Notes: generated from the sequence alone by a model not told the origin. Shown: positions 1 through 10,435, counted from the stretch's first letter. The stretch: 21,020 nucleotides of DNA from Ophiothrix spiculata (GCA_000969725.1 JXSR01S033291.1), one strand, 5' to 3'. Translations and numbers: made by a program.

Positions 1-210
1 AATCTAGAAACACATGTCTAGGAACGCATTTCTCAGATTTTTAATTTTTGACTTGCTTTTTGAAATTTTGTCAAAAACAGGTCCAAAATTGGCCCAAAAT
101 TATTTTTATTTATTTTTGGCCTATTTTAAGCCTATTTTTGGCAATATTTCAAAAAGTAAGGCAAAAATCAAAAAATTGAAAATGCGTTCCGAGACATGTG
201 TTTCTAGATT
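1..210. mobile_element. 210-bp fold-back (palindromic) MITE
   Basis: AATCTAGAAACACATGTC at 1-18 is mirrored by GACATGTGTTTCTAGATT at 193-210. The outer 31 bases of the arms differ at about one position, and pairing continues with mismatches almost to the centre (about 105). The whole segment is one imperfect palindrome with no coding capacity, as expected of a non-autonomous DNA element. The window starts at its edge, so the true left end could lie further out. Confidence 0.8.
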
Positions 211-487
211 ATAAAAAGCATTCGAGGTCCAAATTTTAATTTTCCAAAATTTAGTTAGGTTGTTTGTAAATATAGTGGTCCAAGAACAAGGGTTTTTTGG
301 ACTTTGGTCCAGAATCATACATTTTGGGCCAAAACTGACCTAACCATCATCTTCTACATGAAAATCCACATCTAGAAATGTATACTTTCATATGGATTTA
401 CTTATCGGTTGCTGAGTTACAAAGCATCAAATATTTCAGAAAATGAGGGGTTAACTGTGCCCTTAACACATCTTGAAATTTTTGCTA

Positions 488-967
488 AAGGTCAGATTCC
501 ATTTATGTGTGTGTGGTGTGGTTGCGGTGCGTTTTGCACTGTAAGGGTACTGGTAGTGGTATAATTTAAAGCACACGATAGACTTGAGCTGAATGGTATC
601 CGTATTCAATGCGGTTCTATTTCATCATCTTCTCTGATTGAAAAGTTTCCGCATGGGCAAAATGCATTCAAAACAGATGAATCGCTACAGGGACCGATTC
701 TAGTAAGCATATGCGTTTTCGGATAGCCACACCGCAGATGGCCCGGATGAAAGGAATCGCTCTCCCTTCGCTGAAAACCATTATATTGATTCAAAACGCA
801 CCGCATGCGGAACCACATTGAAAATGGACTGTCAAAAATTGAATCTCAGCTTCAACCTGATACCATTCAATCATGTTATATTATATATTTATATTATACT
901 ACCAGTGCCCTTACAGTGCAAAAATCACCTCAACCGCACTGCAAACGGATAAAAGGAATCTGGCCTT
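488..967. mobile_element. ~480-bp MITE with long terminal inverted repeats
   Basis: AAGGTCAGATTCC at 488-500 is matched by GGAATCTGGCCTT at 955-967. The inverted similarity continues about 80 bp inward (CACTGTAAGGGTACTGGTAG near 538 against CTACCAGTGCCCTTACAGTG near 898). A second inner pair, GAATGGTATC (about 591) and GATACCATTC (about 859), extends it. The interior is comparatively GC-rich and non-coding. I could not define a target-site duplication. Confidence 0.75.
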
Positions 968-1596
968 AAAAAAACAAAATAGTTATACAAACAATTTTTT
1001 AAGTAATTGAGTACAAGAAGTTCAAAAGGCTTTAATTGAAATGCTTAGTTTGATAAATGAACACACTGGATTATCATTTAAATTGATTTTAAAACATTCA
1101 GCATATGTAAGGTGAAGTACAGTGATTTTTTCTGTTAATACTATCGTGACTATCATAAATATGTACAAGTTATAACACTTGTGAAAGCTTTACCTGGTTG
1201 AAACTAGATATCTGGTAGAAATCCATCATGGATGCATGAATAATGCAGGGATGAACGACATAGGAAGGCATGAATATTCACAAGATGCGCTGATTTTCTA
1301 GTGATAACATGTTTGTATGATAAAGATCTGTTACTTGATGGGAAAACTTGATGGGAGCGATTGTAACTTGAGGCGATGTTGGATTTTATCTTATTAAGTG
1401 ATCACATCGGTATCATGATCAAGGGTCAAAATGTAGGTTGAATATTGGAAGGGAAAATGAATTGATTGACAGCCAGAAAGACATTTCATATTAGGAAAAG
1501 ATTTTTCTATGTTACGCAGCAACTGTAAATTATATTCATGTGAAAATATACATTTCTAGAAATTTTGTTTCAGTATAGGACCATTCTTTGGGGTGG

Positions 1597-1880
1597 TCAC
1601 ATGCATCACAAAACGTTACATGCATTTTTTTTAATCATGAACATGGAATCGGGTTTTTTTCCCCCAATTGTTGCATAATACTAAGAACAATAAAAAAGAT
1701 CCTTTCAAACCAATCAACTTGTTTGAGCTACTGGGTTAAATCTAAAAAATCAGAATTCAAATTTTTTGCCTAATTTTGAAGAAAGGTCAAGGTATGCATA
1801 TGCTGGTAAAATGATGACCAAAACTATATGCTCAAGTTCAAGTAAAGAATCATGTAACGTTTCATGATGTTTATGACATG
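1597..1880. repeat. Possible inverted-repeat element (weak)
   Basis: AAACGTTACATG at 1611-1622 is the exact reverse complement of CATGTAACGTTT at 1851-1862. About 15 bp of outer flank also aligns imperfectly. It could be a decayed MITE, but the arms are short and chance cannot be excluded. Confidence 0.35.
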
Positions 1881-1895
1881 TTGAACAACAAAATG

Positions 1896-2127
1896 GCCTT
1901 ACTGCTCCATACTCACAAAAGGGGAATAACTTTCTTCCCGGAATAACTTTTTATTTCTTCATTTGGTGACGTCATTTAGTATTCACAAATGAAGAATAAA
2001 GTTATTCCATGGGTTAGTCCCAGGTTTCATAAAATCCAAGTTCAGGTCTGTGAATCGTCTCTGTTTCAAGAATGACTGATCAAGGAATAAAAGTTATTCC
2101 TGGAATAAATTTTGTGAATACGGGCCA
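1896..2127. mobile_element. ~230-bp inverted-repeat element with GGAATAA motifs
   Basis: The left end, CTCCATACTCACAAAAGGGG followed by AATAACTTTCTTCCCGGAATAAC, pairs imperfectly with the right end, GGAATAAAAGTTATTCC followed by TGGAATAAATTTTGTGAATACGGGCC. The arms are about 45-50 bp and diverged. The 'GGCCCGTATTCACAAAA' terminus is typical of non-autonomous DNA elements (inference). Confidence 0.6.
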
Positions 2128-2159
2128 TAGTTTTATTCTTCTCCATGGTGGGGATACAT

Positions 2160-2395
2160 GCTTTACCATCGCCGCAGCGCAACTCTGGAACGATCTCCCC
2201 GTGTCTGCATGAAGCTTAGAGTGTGCCTATATTTAAGCAGCAGCTCAAAACAGTTGTTCCCTTAATCTTGCTGCTCTCCTTTTATTTGGTGGGTTTTCTT
2301 TTTGTGCTTTGTACTTTTTCTTTTGTATGTTTTTGTAAAGCGCTCCGTTCCTTGTGGGGCGCTATATAAACGCTTGTGTAATAATAAAATAATGA
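2160..2395 (+). mobile_element. 5'-truncated LINE remnant (CR1/L2-type 3' end), decayed
   Basis: From 2162 one frame reads FTIAAAQLWNDLPVSA then stops. After a frame shift FKQQLKTVVPL follows at about 2231-2263. This is the typical C-terminus of CR1/L2/Rex-like reverse transcriptases (…A.LWN.LP……FK..LKT.L…, family knowledge). It is followed by a 3' tail of the well-known form TGTAAAGCGCTCCG … GGGGCGCTATATAAACGC and a short AATAATAAAATAA repeat end. Only the last ~40 codons remain and they are broken, so this is a dead-on-arrival copy. Confidence 0.8.
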
Positions 2396-2446
2396 CTCAA
2401 GATCTGCCGTTATAAGTATCAATTGTTTTTTTCTTACCAATCATAG

Positions 2447-2671
2447 GTTGAGAAAATGGGAGCCATCGTCAAAGACATGGAAAACGAGCGCACAGCCTTG
2501 TCACCTTTGCCCATCTCATCACCGCTGTCTCCTTACAGAAGGTACTCAAGTAGTTCACGGTTCTCATCACCCGAGAGAATAGCCATGGCATCGCCCAGCA
2601 CATCCAAGGAAGTCGTTCCGTTTGGATTTGATGAAGCTGTCAAGAGTCCATTAAAACCAATCAAAAGAAAG
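2447..2671 (+). CDS. KAT6A: Internal exon of a KAT6A/KAT6B-like histone acetyltransferase (Ser-rich linker after the catalytic domain)
   Basis: This 225-bp exon encodes 75 residues. It is bounded by a pyrimidine-rich acceptor ending in CATAG (2442-2446) and a GTATGC donor at 2672. Both ends are phase 0, so it joins directly to the exon at 9919. The peptide opens with a short charged stretch (VEKMGAIVKDMENERTA), continues with a Ser/Pro/Tyr-rich stretch (PYRRYSSSSRFSSPER) and ends in SPLKPIKRK. In vertebrate KAT6A, as I remember it, a similar 'xxIKRKRPF' segment directly precedes the basic RGRKRRR patch, and here IKRK is followed by VFTRRKRGRKRRR across the splice junction. That match in order is the main reason for assigning this exon. 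No catalytic residues are expected here; the MYST domain should be upstream of the window. The ATG at 2456 is internal, not a start. Many SP sites suggest phosphorylation (inference). Confidence 0.82.
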
Positions 2672-3762
2672 GTATGCATCACAATTGTTTTCAAACTGTA
2701 ACTGAATTCCCGTAAGGAATTAAAATAATCCAACAGTCTAGCCGTTTGTTTATTCAACAACTGCATACATTAATACCTCATGAGACATATGGGAAATTTA
2801 CTATGTGGAGAAGATGACAATGTCCATGGTTATAATTATCATGAAATTTTATGATATATTTTAAAGATCGCCAAGAAATGAACTTGGTATTGCAAAAAGT
2901 GAGAAAAATAAAGAAGTAATTTGATGAAGCATAGGGAGTTGTACATAAAGAGCAAATTTATATTAAATTTGTATCCTGTTACCAGGACCATTTCAAAAAC
3001 AAGTATGAGTAAGATTCTGTGGAGAATGCCAAATATTAAAATGGCCTAAACCAATTATACTAACATAACATATTAATTCTAAGGAGTATTGATTTTGTCT
3101 ACATTGCATTTCGTGCTTGACATTGAACTAAACCATTTATTCATAATAAGATACCATTGTAAGATAACTTGTTTAAAACAAAATAATCAGTGATGAAATT
3201 GAGAATTTGAACAATTCAAGAAAGGTTGTTCTGTATTATTTTTACACTGTTCCAGCTTTGCCAAAATCATAACATTTAACTTGTCCCATAGTAATTACAC
3301 CAATCATATCCATTAAATTCATTTTGATATCATTCAAAAATTAATAAAAAAAGAGTTCCAATTTCCCTTGCTAATAATACTAACAAGTTCGTATCTTTCA
3401 CTCCCAACCAACTTTCCGTCATGCCAACTCCCGTGTTGTCACTCTCAATAGCACTCACGACCACCAAGCTTAGAGGAGTTCACATGTTACAGGGATGGTA
3501 CTGATAGCCCTCCCCCAGAATTAACGAGAGTGGAGGTGAGCCTAGATATTCACTACATTTAACCCTCATGCTCCTCTCTCAGTTTATTCAAGCATATCTC
3601 TCTAGTTTCTTGTGCATGTAGTCATTATATTATCAAACTAACATAGCATTTTTTGGCTAAGTAATTTCAAAACCCTGGTTTTGTTGCAAATCATGTTGCA
3701 CTTCACAAATCCTGTTGCACCTACTAAAAGGCACGAGGTCAAACAAGTTGAAATCATTTATA

Positions 3763-4134
3763 CTCTGTAAATCTTGAAGTATGCAACAAGCAGCCAATTA
3801 ACACACATAAACCAATATGACCATACGGGGAAGTAAAATAGTCCATACTTCTCGAATCATAACAACGTATCAAATCTTGCTGAATATTCAAATGAACTTA
3901 TCTTCAATGTTTGCCCATATGTTGGCAACCAAATTAGCCCAAAATAATTCCAACATCATGAAGAATTTATTTAAAAAAAATCACAATACGCAGTGATTTG
4001 GTCATAATCAATCATTATCAGTCTCTTACACAAATACAAAACCACCAGTTCACAATGCTGTAGATTACAAGGGATATGCTATGGATCTCGTAACAGAGTC
4101 TGATTGCTTGTTGCATACTTCAAGATTTATGGAG
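3763..4134 (-). mobile_element. MITE family A, copy 1 (372 bp, TA-flanked)
   Basis: It begins CTCTGTAAATCTTGAAGTAT and ends with the inverted counterpart ATACTTCAAGATTTATGGAG, so it has about 30-bp terminal inverted repeats. The sequence is homologous, in the opposite orientation, to 5399-5771 (for example ATGACCATACGGGGAAGTAA against TTATTTCCCCTTTATGGTCAT). The left flank ends in TA; the right flank is TC, perhaps a mutated TA. It has no coding capacity. A TA target suggests Tc1/mariner-type mobilisation (inference). Confidence 0.85.
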
Positions 4135-4465
4135 TCTAGTCCAACCTGACTTGCACTCATATTTACAACTTGTTTAATTTGTATCAATGTCAGTATCTGA
4201 TTTTTTTTTTCCTTTCACATTTAGATTGTTTTCTCTTGTAGAACTTTGTTTTAATGAATTTTCTTAATGAGTAATCAGAAAATTTAACTTGGGTAAAATT
4301 GCATTAGGTGGTGTTTGGGTTAAACATATTTTAGTAGTGAATTAATAATGTAGTGTTATGCCTTAGGTGTTGTGCATTTTTCAACACGGATTAGTGCCAT
4401 ATCATGCGAACTAATGTGCAGCAAAATACGATTGTTCAATGGAGGTGTACAAACTTCGTCATCTA

Positions 4466-5394
4466 CACTAGCGGTTTAAAGTATTTCCGCACAAACACTT
4501 TATTCAGCCATATCTCACAAGGCATTTATAAGGAAACTATCGGGAAACTTATGTTGCTTTTGGTCAGATCTGATAGGTAATCTAGTTAAGTGTAAATTTG
4601 AACTCCGAATGGGATCAACCTTCTCACGTATAGGTAGGGGCAACAACACAAATAGGTCGAAAAACGTGATTTTTAGGTCAAATTTGATTTGACAACGCCT
4701 GGGTCAAGGTCACATCACCGCTCAAGTTGAGTGGTCATGTGGAATATGTATATGTAAATGTAATAGAGTGACAAGCAGGCGATGAAATGTCCTGGTCACC
4801 CTTGACTTGGCCAAGAGAATGCTTGGAAGCTAACGAAAAATGATCCTTCAACTCCCCACCAGTTTACAAAAATAGGGTTGTGATGAATGTGGAGTGTTTT
4901 GTGACAGTATATGACAGATTGAAAACCTCTTAAAACATTTTAAAATGTCATATACCGCCAGGGACCATTCCACTTTTACCACGGCCCTATTTTTGTAAAC
5001 TGGGTAGCGTTGAAGGATCATTTTTCGTTAGCTTCCAAGCATTCTCTTGGCAAAGTCAAGCGTGACCAGGACATTTCATCGCCTGCTTTTCACTCTATTA
5101 CATATACACATTCCATATGACTACTCAACTTGAGTGGTGAAGTAACCTTGACCAGACGTTGCGTTGTCAAATCAAATTTGACCTAAAAATCACTTTTTTC
5201 ATCCCATTTGTGTTGTTGCCCCCTACCCGTACGTGAGGGGGTTGATCCCATTCGGTGCTCAATTTTACACTTAACTAGATAATCTATCAGATCTGACCAA
5301 AAGCAACATAAGTTTCCAGATAGTTTCCTTATAAACGCCTTGTGAGATATGGCTGAATAAAGTGTTTGTGCAGAAATACTTTAAACCGCTAGTG
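4466..5394. mobile_element. ~929-bp fold-back element: near-perfect long palindrome
   Basis: CACTAGCGGTTTAAAGTATT at 4466-4485 is mirrored by the end at 5375-5394 (…CTTTAAACCGCTAGTG). The arms stay alignable, at about 90% identity by eye, for over 400 bp each. They meet near ACATTTTAAAATGT (4935-4948). TA dinucleotides flank both ends (4464-4465 and 5395-5396), as for a Tc1/mariner-like target. Neither arm carries a meaningful open frame. Transcribed within the intron, it would fold into a hairpin of roughly 430 bp. Confidence 0.88.
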
Positions 5395-5398
5395 TATA

Positions 5399-5771
5399 CT
5401 CTATAAACCTTGAAGTATGCAACAAGCAATTAAACTCTGTTTCAGGATCCATAGCATATCCCTTGTATTCTGCCACATTGTGAACGGATGGTTTTTGCAT
5501 TGTGTTAGAGTCTTACCAGTAATGATTGATTGAGACCAAATCACTGCGTATAAATATCTTTTTTCATGAATTGTTTATCATTTTGGTATTAATTAGGGCT
5601 AATTTTGTTGCTAACACATGGATAAACATTGAACATCAGTTTATTTAAATATTTAGCAAGAATTTTGTTGTTATGATTGGAGAAATATGGACTAATTTAT
5701 TTCCCCTTTATGGTCATATTTGTTAATGTGCGTTAATTTACTGCTTGTTGCATACTTCAAACTTTACAGAG
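5399..5771 (+). mobile_element. MITE family A, copy 2 (373 bp, TA-flanked)
   Basis: It starts CTCTATAAACCTTGAAGTAT and ends ATACTTCAAACTTTACAGAG, with TA (or TATA) on both sides. It is a diverged inverted copy of 3763-4134 and shares AATGATTGATTGAGACCAAA with the copy at 11232-11542. It lies four bases from the right end of the palindrome. Confidence 0.87.
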
Positions 5772-6574
5772 TATAGTGTGTAACTTGTTGAGGAATAAAT
5801 CTGTGACCTAGCCTCGTATTACAGTGCTCTTTTCCTCATTTCATTACCTGCGATACTTTTATTCAAGTCTCGTGAGATGTAGTAGAGAATATCTCTAAGC
5901 TATTTGTCCGTGCCACATGTCTCTTTATATCAATCACAAAAGTGTTCCATACACCAAAGAATGGTTGCTGAACAATATCCATGAGTTGGCAAACACGGAC
6001 AAAATGGTTGTTTTTGTGATCAAGAAGATAATTATTTTGATGTTTTCCTTTTACGTTCTTCCAAGTTCCAGGCACATTTGAAATACTAAAATGTTATGAT
6101 CTGTCATGAGTCTAACATGCTGTGATTAACATCATGACATTGACAGTGTGCCATTTGGCACTGACAATAGACTATGCACTGACTTTGTGTTATTACTGGG
6201 GTGAATCACTTTATTATGCTATTTGATGTGTTAGAATAGAGTAAGGCTACTGACTTTGGACTGGTATTTCGGGTAGAAATGATTGGTTTTGTAGTGGTTT
6301 TGTGAATGTGGTTAATTCTTTTCAAGTCAATTTGGTTCAAATTGCTTTATGGTACAATCCCACAAAAGTGTTTTTGTTTTTTTATTTTAATTTGAGTACA
6401 CATGCCTGATGTGAGCTGAGCATTATGTCCACCAGGCTTACCATGCATACTGGGGATATGTCTGTCAGGCATGATATATATGATTGAGAGAAGAAATCTC
6501 AAATGTGAAACCGGGACCCACTGCCATCTGTTATCATGCATAGAACCGAGCTATTGTATCGCTGGATTTATTAC

Positions 6575-6622
6575 CGAACACAAGATTTATGTTTGTTGGA
6601 GCCAATAAACCTTGACTTGACT
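6575..6622 (+). mobile_element. Possible retroelement 3' tail (AATAAACCTTGACTTGACT)
   Basis: GTTTGTTGGAGCCAATAAACCTTGACTTGACTCACGG carries an AATAAA-type signal followed by a short (TTGAC)n end. Many animal LINE or SINE families end this way. No coding remnant is visible upstream, so the call is tentative. Confidence 0.4.
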
Positions 6623-6694
6623 CACGGCATGCACATTTAATTTCAAGAGCAAACCATATGCATGTTTTCAACTACATCTACAGCACCTTTCGCT

Positions 6695-6930
6695 GAGAAC
6701 TCTCGTCTCAGCTTCCTTAGGCCCAAAACCCTACGCTCTTTTTTCTTCTTTTTTTTAGTCAAAAAAGGCTATGCGGACGCGGAAATCTTTTTTTTATTAC
6801 ATTTTTAGGTCACTATTTTTAATCTCTCGATGTAAGAAAAAATAAATAAAAAAGCAAGAAAACCTGAAAAAAAAAAGAAATGCGGTAAATTTTTTAACCC
6901 TATGCTCGTGGAAAGCTGAGACAGAGTTCT
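6695..6930. mobile_element. ~236-bp inverted-repeat element
   Basis: GAGAACTCTCGTCTCAGCTTCC (6695-6716) pairs with GGAAAGCTGAGACAGAGTTCT (6910-6930), with a few differences. TTAGGCC follows both the left arm (6717 on) and the right arm (about 6938). The inner part is strongly A/T-tract rich (poly-T, then poly-A). Confidence 0.55.
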
Positions 6931-7374
6931 TTTTTTCTTAGGCCTTAGACAGTCAAATTTCCATCAAGTCCTGACGTAAATCTCATGCACCTGGAAAATA
7001 GGCTGGAAGTACATTAACTCACCATACATGTGTGATGCACAACATGGTGGCCATTCCTACTTCTCAAATGGGTTGAGATTAACTTGATTGGAGAGCTAGA
7101 TGTCAGTTTTAGTTGACATACTTTGAACAAGTACAATTGTAAACATAACTAAGGAGTACGGCAAGCTTAAAGATCTGATCTTTTCTATCTTTAAATCATA
7201 CACTGACAAAAATGAAAAACTGGCTAAAAGAAACAAGATGGATTCCATAGTTTCCTTTCAAACATACTATACGTCAAATTGACTCGAAATTTTGTACTTT
7301 ATTTTTGGGTCAATCAACATAGTTTGCCAACATAATCAATCCAAAGTGTATTATTCAAATCACTTGTTTTGATA

Positions 7375-7560
7375 AGCATCAACATAACCAAATTTGGCAA
7401 AGTTATCATGATGTATGATAGCAAGTGTCTGATGATGGAAAAATGGTGTGATTTTGTATCATTTTATGTTGATTTTAGCATCAACATAACCAAATTTGGC
7501 AAAGTTATCATGATGTATGATAGCAAGTGTCTGATGATGGAAAAATGGTGTGATTTTGTT
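7375..7560 (+). repeat. 102-bp tandem duplication in the intron
   Basis: The block starting AGCATCAACATAACCAAATT at 7375 recurs at 7477. The copies are identical by eye for about 83 bp (through GTGTGATTTTG), and the rest of the first unit is the junction spacer. Such identity in an intron indicates a recent event. The period is a multiple of three, so an open frame of 66 codons spans it, but nothing supports translation. Confidence 0.92.
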
Positions 7561-8203
7561 CAAAGTTGATATTCTTCCAAGAAATACACATATCTCTTTG
7601 TGATTATGATTGGCCCCAAGTCATGTATTGCAGATCAGGTTATGAACATATTATGCACATTTGATGTTGCGGGTTAAATGGAACAAAATCAATGCACTGT
7701 GGGTTGAGCACAGGATACATTTTACGGATTCTAAAGGGCAGCCCATGTCAAGGAAATTATGAAAGGGCAGGCAATTTGCCTTGAAAACAGGCTTAAAATT
7801 TACCCTGGGTGAGCTCATTTGCAGCTGCATGGTGCGGGATGACTTTTTTTGCGGAGTGTTCATTGAAATAAAAGTTGGTTGCGGGGTTGGTTGTATTTTG
7901 ATGTGTTCAATACATGAGGCCCACAGGGATGAGTGAATTGGGTGAAAAAATTTAGTAATCCACATGAATTATAATAAGATAAAATCATCACCTGACGTAA
8001 ACAGTGTAATGACGGTACACTTACTGCACTTTGCACAGTCTGGAATACAACATGTGGAGTGTGTGAATATATGTTACATCACCTTTGCCCAGTTCCTCTG
8101 GACTGACAACAGAATCAAGCAATTATTTTATATAGTTAACTTCCTCTCTCCTTAAAAACTTTCCTCTTTTTAAATGCCAGATTTGACTGTGATATTTGAC
8201 CCC

Positions 8204-8559
8204 CAGATCCATAGATTTAGAGGGGAGATACAAGGCACGCCGCCATTTTTATTCCGGCATGGAGACAAAATTGGGGGTATTCTGGTTTTTGCCGATAGCT
8301 TGACGATGATGCATCGCACTTTTTCATAATGCGCAAATATTGAAACACGCACACAAGCTTTGCGTGCAGGTTGGCGTATCATTCGCGTAAAGTATTATTT
8401 GCGCAAATTATCTCTACACGTAACCAAGTCTCTGGAGTTGATTTTGGCAGGAACCGAGTGGACCCAAATACCCCCAATTTGAGCTCCATGGCTGACGACT
8501 CCATAACATGGGCTGATATACAAAGCCTGGTATCTCCCCTGTAAATCTATGCCCAGATC
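8204..8559. mobile_element. ~356-bp inverted-repeat MITE
   Basis: CAGATCCATAGATTTAGAGG GGAGATAC at the left pairs with GTATCTCCCCTGTAAATCTA TGCCCAGATC at the right. An inner pair ACAAAATTGGGGGTATT / AATACCCCCAATTTG continues the symmetry (8266-8282 and 8467-8481). It has no credible coding content. Confidence 0.75.
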
Positions 8560-8971
8560 TCAAAAACCTGATCTGTTCAGCAATACCATTCCCCGTGGCA
8601 AGCAATCCAGTGTTCATTTCTGCATTATTTAAAAAAGCACTGTTTTGCAAAGAAATCTTACTAAATAAGTGGTATTAATGCAGAGTGCTGCATTTGCTGC
8701 AGAGAATTTTAGATCTACAATCATGTACCAGTCCAGAACGAAGTGGCATGGCATATTGTGAAAATGCTTTCTTACTAACTTAGTTTTCTGATTTGAGTTA
8801 TATGTGTTTTTCTTTTATATATAAATTTAGTAATCATTATTATGTCTTTCACTTATCAGTTGAACACAGAAGTGTACTCTGCATTAATGGACAAACTTGG
8901 GTTTCTCATGTTATTTTCTCTATGCTCATCATGCTGTCAAGTGAAAATTGCTTAGTGACTGTGTGGATGTG

Positions 8972-9233
8972 TTAGGCCAAAAAAAATTAATTATGGTGTT
9001 GCCCTCAAGTGGGATTTCTTAAAAATTTCTTAATTTTTTTTTAATTATATTTTTTAAAAAGCACCTGAAGTACCAAATTTGGGTGCATTTTCCACTATTT
9101 TCAAAATATTTTCTCAAAAAACACCCAATCTGAACAAAATTGGGTGCTTTCCCGACCCTAATATTTTTTTTTTTAATTTTTGAATAGGGTCAGTCGCTGA
9201 GGGCAACATGACAATTTATTTTTTTTGGCCTTA
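8972..9233. mobile_element. ~262-bp MITE with TTAGGCC ends
   Basis: The left end TTAGGCCAAAAAAAATTAAT … GTTGCCCTCA is mirrored by GAGGGCAAC … TTATTTTTTTTGGCCTTA at the right. The inner part also pairs (CCAAATTTGGGTGCATTTTC against AACAAAATTGGGTGCTTTCC is a separate direct-repeat similarity). It is AT-rich and non-coding. Confidence 0.75.
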
Positions 9234-9700
9234 TTGTGAAACAAAGTCGGTTATTCACATTTGTGAGGATAACTTGCACAGTGATGTATGCTTTAATATA
9301 TTCAGTCAAGTGTTCATATATTAACATGGATAAACTGTCATTGAAGTGATTATACAGAAAATGACTTAACCGCCTTCAGTTTGCTTTGAAGTAACTTTTA
9401 ACTAACTATCCCTAAAGTTTTAATTTTAAGTGCTTGTTGTGTTTCACACGTTCTCCAGAATAAAGTGAAGTATATGACAACAAACTGCCATTTGAGCTCC
9501 AGTATTATTTTGTACAGTACTAAACCAGCCCTTTTGCATGTTGGGACCCAAGTATCTAATTTCTTATGGTCATTTACATTTTTCTGTTCAAAATTTGAAA
9601 CACATTTCACTTCCATGAGGGAAATGAGTATACCAGTACATGCAGTGTAACTGTAGATCAAAACATTGCATGCATTGCAAATTCTTATATTAACACTTTG

Positions 9701-9825
9701 GGGTGGTTTAAAAGCTACCCCAAAATATGCCTGTGCAAACTGAGGTTGATGAAATTTACACTGTCTTGTAGTTTGAAAAATGACCTTGCATTCGGGGTAG
9801 GGTTTTCACTTTTCAAACCACCCTG
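9701..9825. repeat. ~125-bp short inverted repeat
   Basis: GGGGTGGTTTAAAAGCTACCCC near 9701-9722 pairs, with one small gap, with GGGGTAGGGTTTTCACTTTT CAAACCACCCT (9794-9824). It lies about 90 bp before the acceptor of the exon at 9919. Confidence 0.5.
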
Positions 9826-9918
9826 TCGCATGTTTTCCGTTTCACATTATTATCACTATGTTTTTGTTTGATTCATTCCATTGACATTGCCTTGTGTCAC
9901 ATATTTTATCGTTTACAG

Positions 9919-10435
9919 GTTTTTACCAGACGGAAAAGAGGGCGGAAACGGCGGAGAACAATCCCACCCCCAGTGCTCGAGTCGGTTAATTCTGATTCGG
10001 TAGATTCACCGTCTGCTAAGAAGTCGCGTACAGAGAGCAGCAATCCATCAGATACCAGTACCAGTAAATCTAAGACTAAGAAATCCACAGATCCCAATAC
10101 CAAAGCAACTATTCCTGAGGAGCCCAAGGAAGCCGCATCGAGTAGCAAAACCCCGGAATCAGGAGACGAGAAAACCTCAGAAGAAACGGGCAAGAAAGCC
10201 CACAATTCAAGTGCCAAGAAAGTCGGTAAAAAATCCTCTGGTCACAAAAAAGGAACAATGTCCTCTGACGGGGATAAGAAACCTTCGTTAGTGAATAACA
10301 AGAAGCCTTCTGATGCAAATAATAACAAGAAGGCGCTTGAATCATCACCAAGCAAGAAGTCATCAGATGACAAGAAAACACCGGGCTCGTCTGGCAGCAA
10401 GAAAACGTCCTTGAAAAAGAAAAGTGGCAGGAAAG
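9919..10435 (+). CDS. KAT6A: Internal exon of the KAT6-like gene: basic RKRGRKRRR patch and Lys/Ser-rich disordered region
   Basis: A 517-bp exon with acceptor GTTTACAG (9911-9918) and donor GTAGG at 10436. It enters in phase 0 and leaves after one base of a codon (phase 1), which matches the next exon. It starts VFTRRKRGRKRRRTIPPPV. The RxRGRKRRR patch is a good bipartite or monopartite nuclear-localisation candidate and resembles the KKRGRKRRR segment that follows the catalytic domain of vertebrate MOZ (from memory). The remaining ~155 residues are low-complexity Ser, Lys, Thr, Pro and Asp with repeated 'KKSS', 'KKPS' and 'SKK' motifs and no predicted fold. This resembles lysine-rich chromatin-protein linkers. 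Open sequence runs upstream into the intron to an ATG at 9868, but that stretch is not coding-like and the acceptor is clear. The minus-strand open frames over this exon are composition shadows. Confidence 0.87.

Larger units (their letters stand above)
1..2446 (+). other. 3' part of an intron of the KAT6-like gene (partial; continues upstream)
   Basis: No coding exon is recognised here. The acceptor at 2446 (TTGTTTTTTTCTTACCAATCATAG) ends it. It holds fold-back elements at 1-210, 488-967, perhaps 1597-1880 and about 1896-2127, and a LINE tail at about 2160-2395. Stretches 211-487 and 968-1596 are AT-rich with nothing I can identify. Small open frames of 60-80 codons are at the level expected by chance. 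Confidence 0.75.
2672..9918 (+). other. 7.2-kb intron of the KAT6-like gene, rich in inverted-repeat elements
   Basis: Donor GTATGC at 2672 and acceptor GTTTACAG ending at 9918, phase 0. It contains the large palindrome and paired MITEs (3763-5771), a possible retro-element tail (about 6575-6622), inverted repeats at 6695-6930, 8204-8559, 8972-9233 and 9701-9825, and a 102-bp tandem duplication (7375-7560). In 2672-3762, 5772-6574, 6931-7374, 7561-8203, 8560-8971 and 9234-9700 I see only AT-rich unique sequence. A 104-codon minus-strand open frame at 7651-7965 shows no recognisable domain. Confidence 0.85.

Noticed and set aside
2456..2701. Complete small protein starting at 2456
   Set aside because: The ATG is internal to an exon bounded by an acceptor at 2446 and a donor at 2672; the tail past 2671 is intron.
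7369..7569. 66-codon plus-strand open frame with a 34-residue repeat
   Set aside because: It is a by-product of the 102-bp tandem duplication, whose period is divisible by three.
7651..7965. 104-codon minus-strand open frame
   Set aside because: No recognisable domain, no splice or neighbour support, and it lies in an intron full of chance open frames.
9868..9918. ATG at 9868 as a start for the basic exon
   Set aside because: A clear acceptor at 9918 in matching phase, and the peptide upstream of it is not coding-like.
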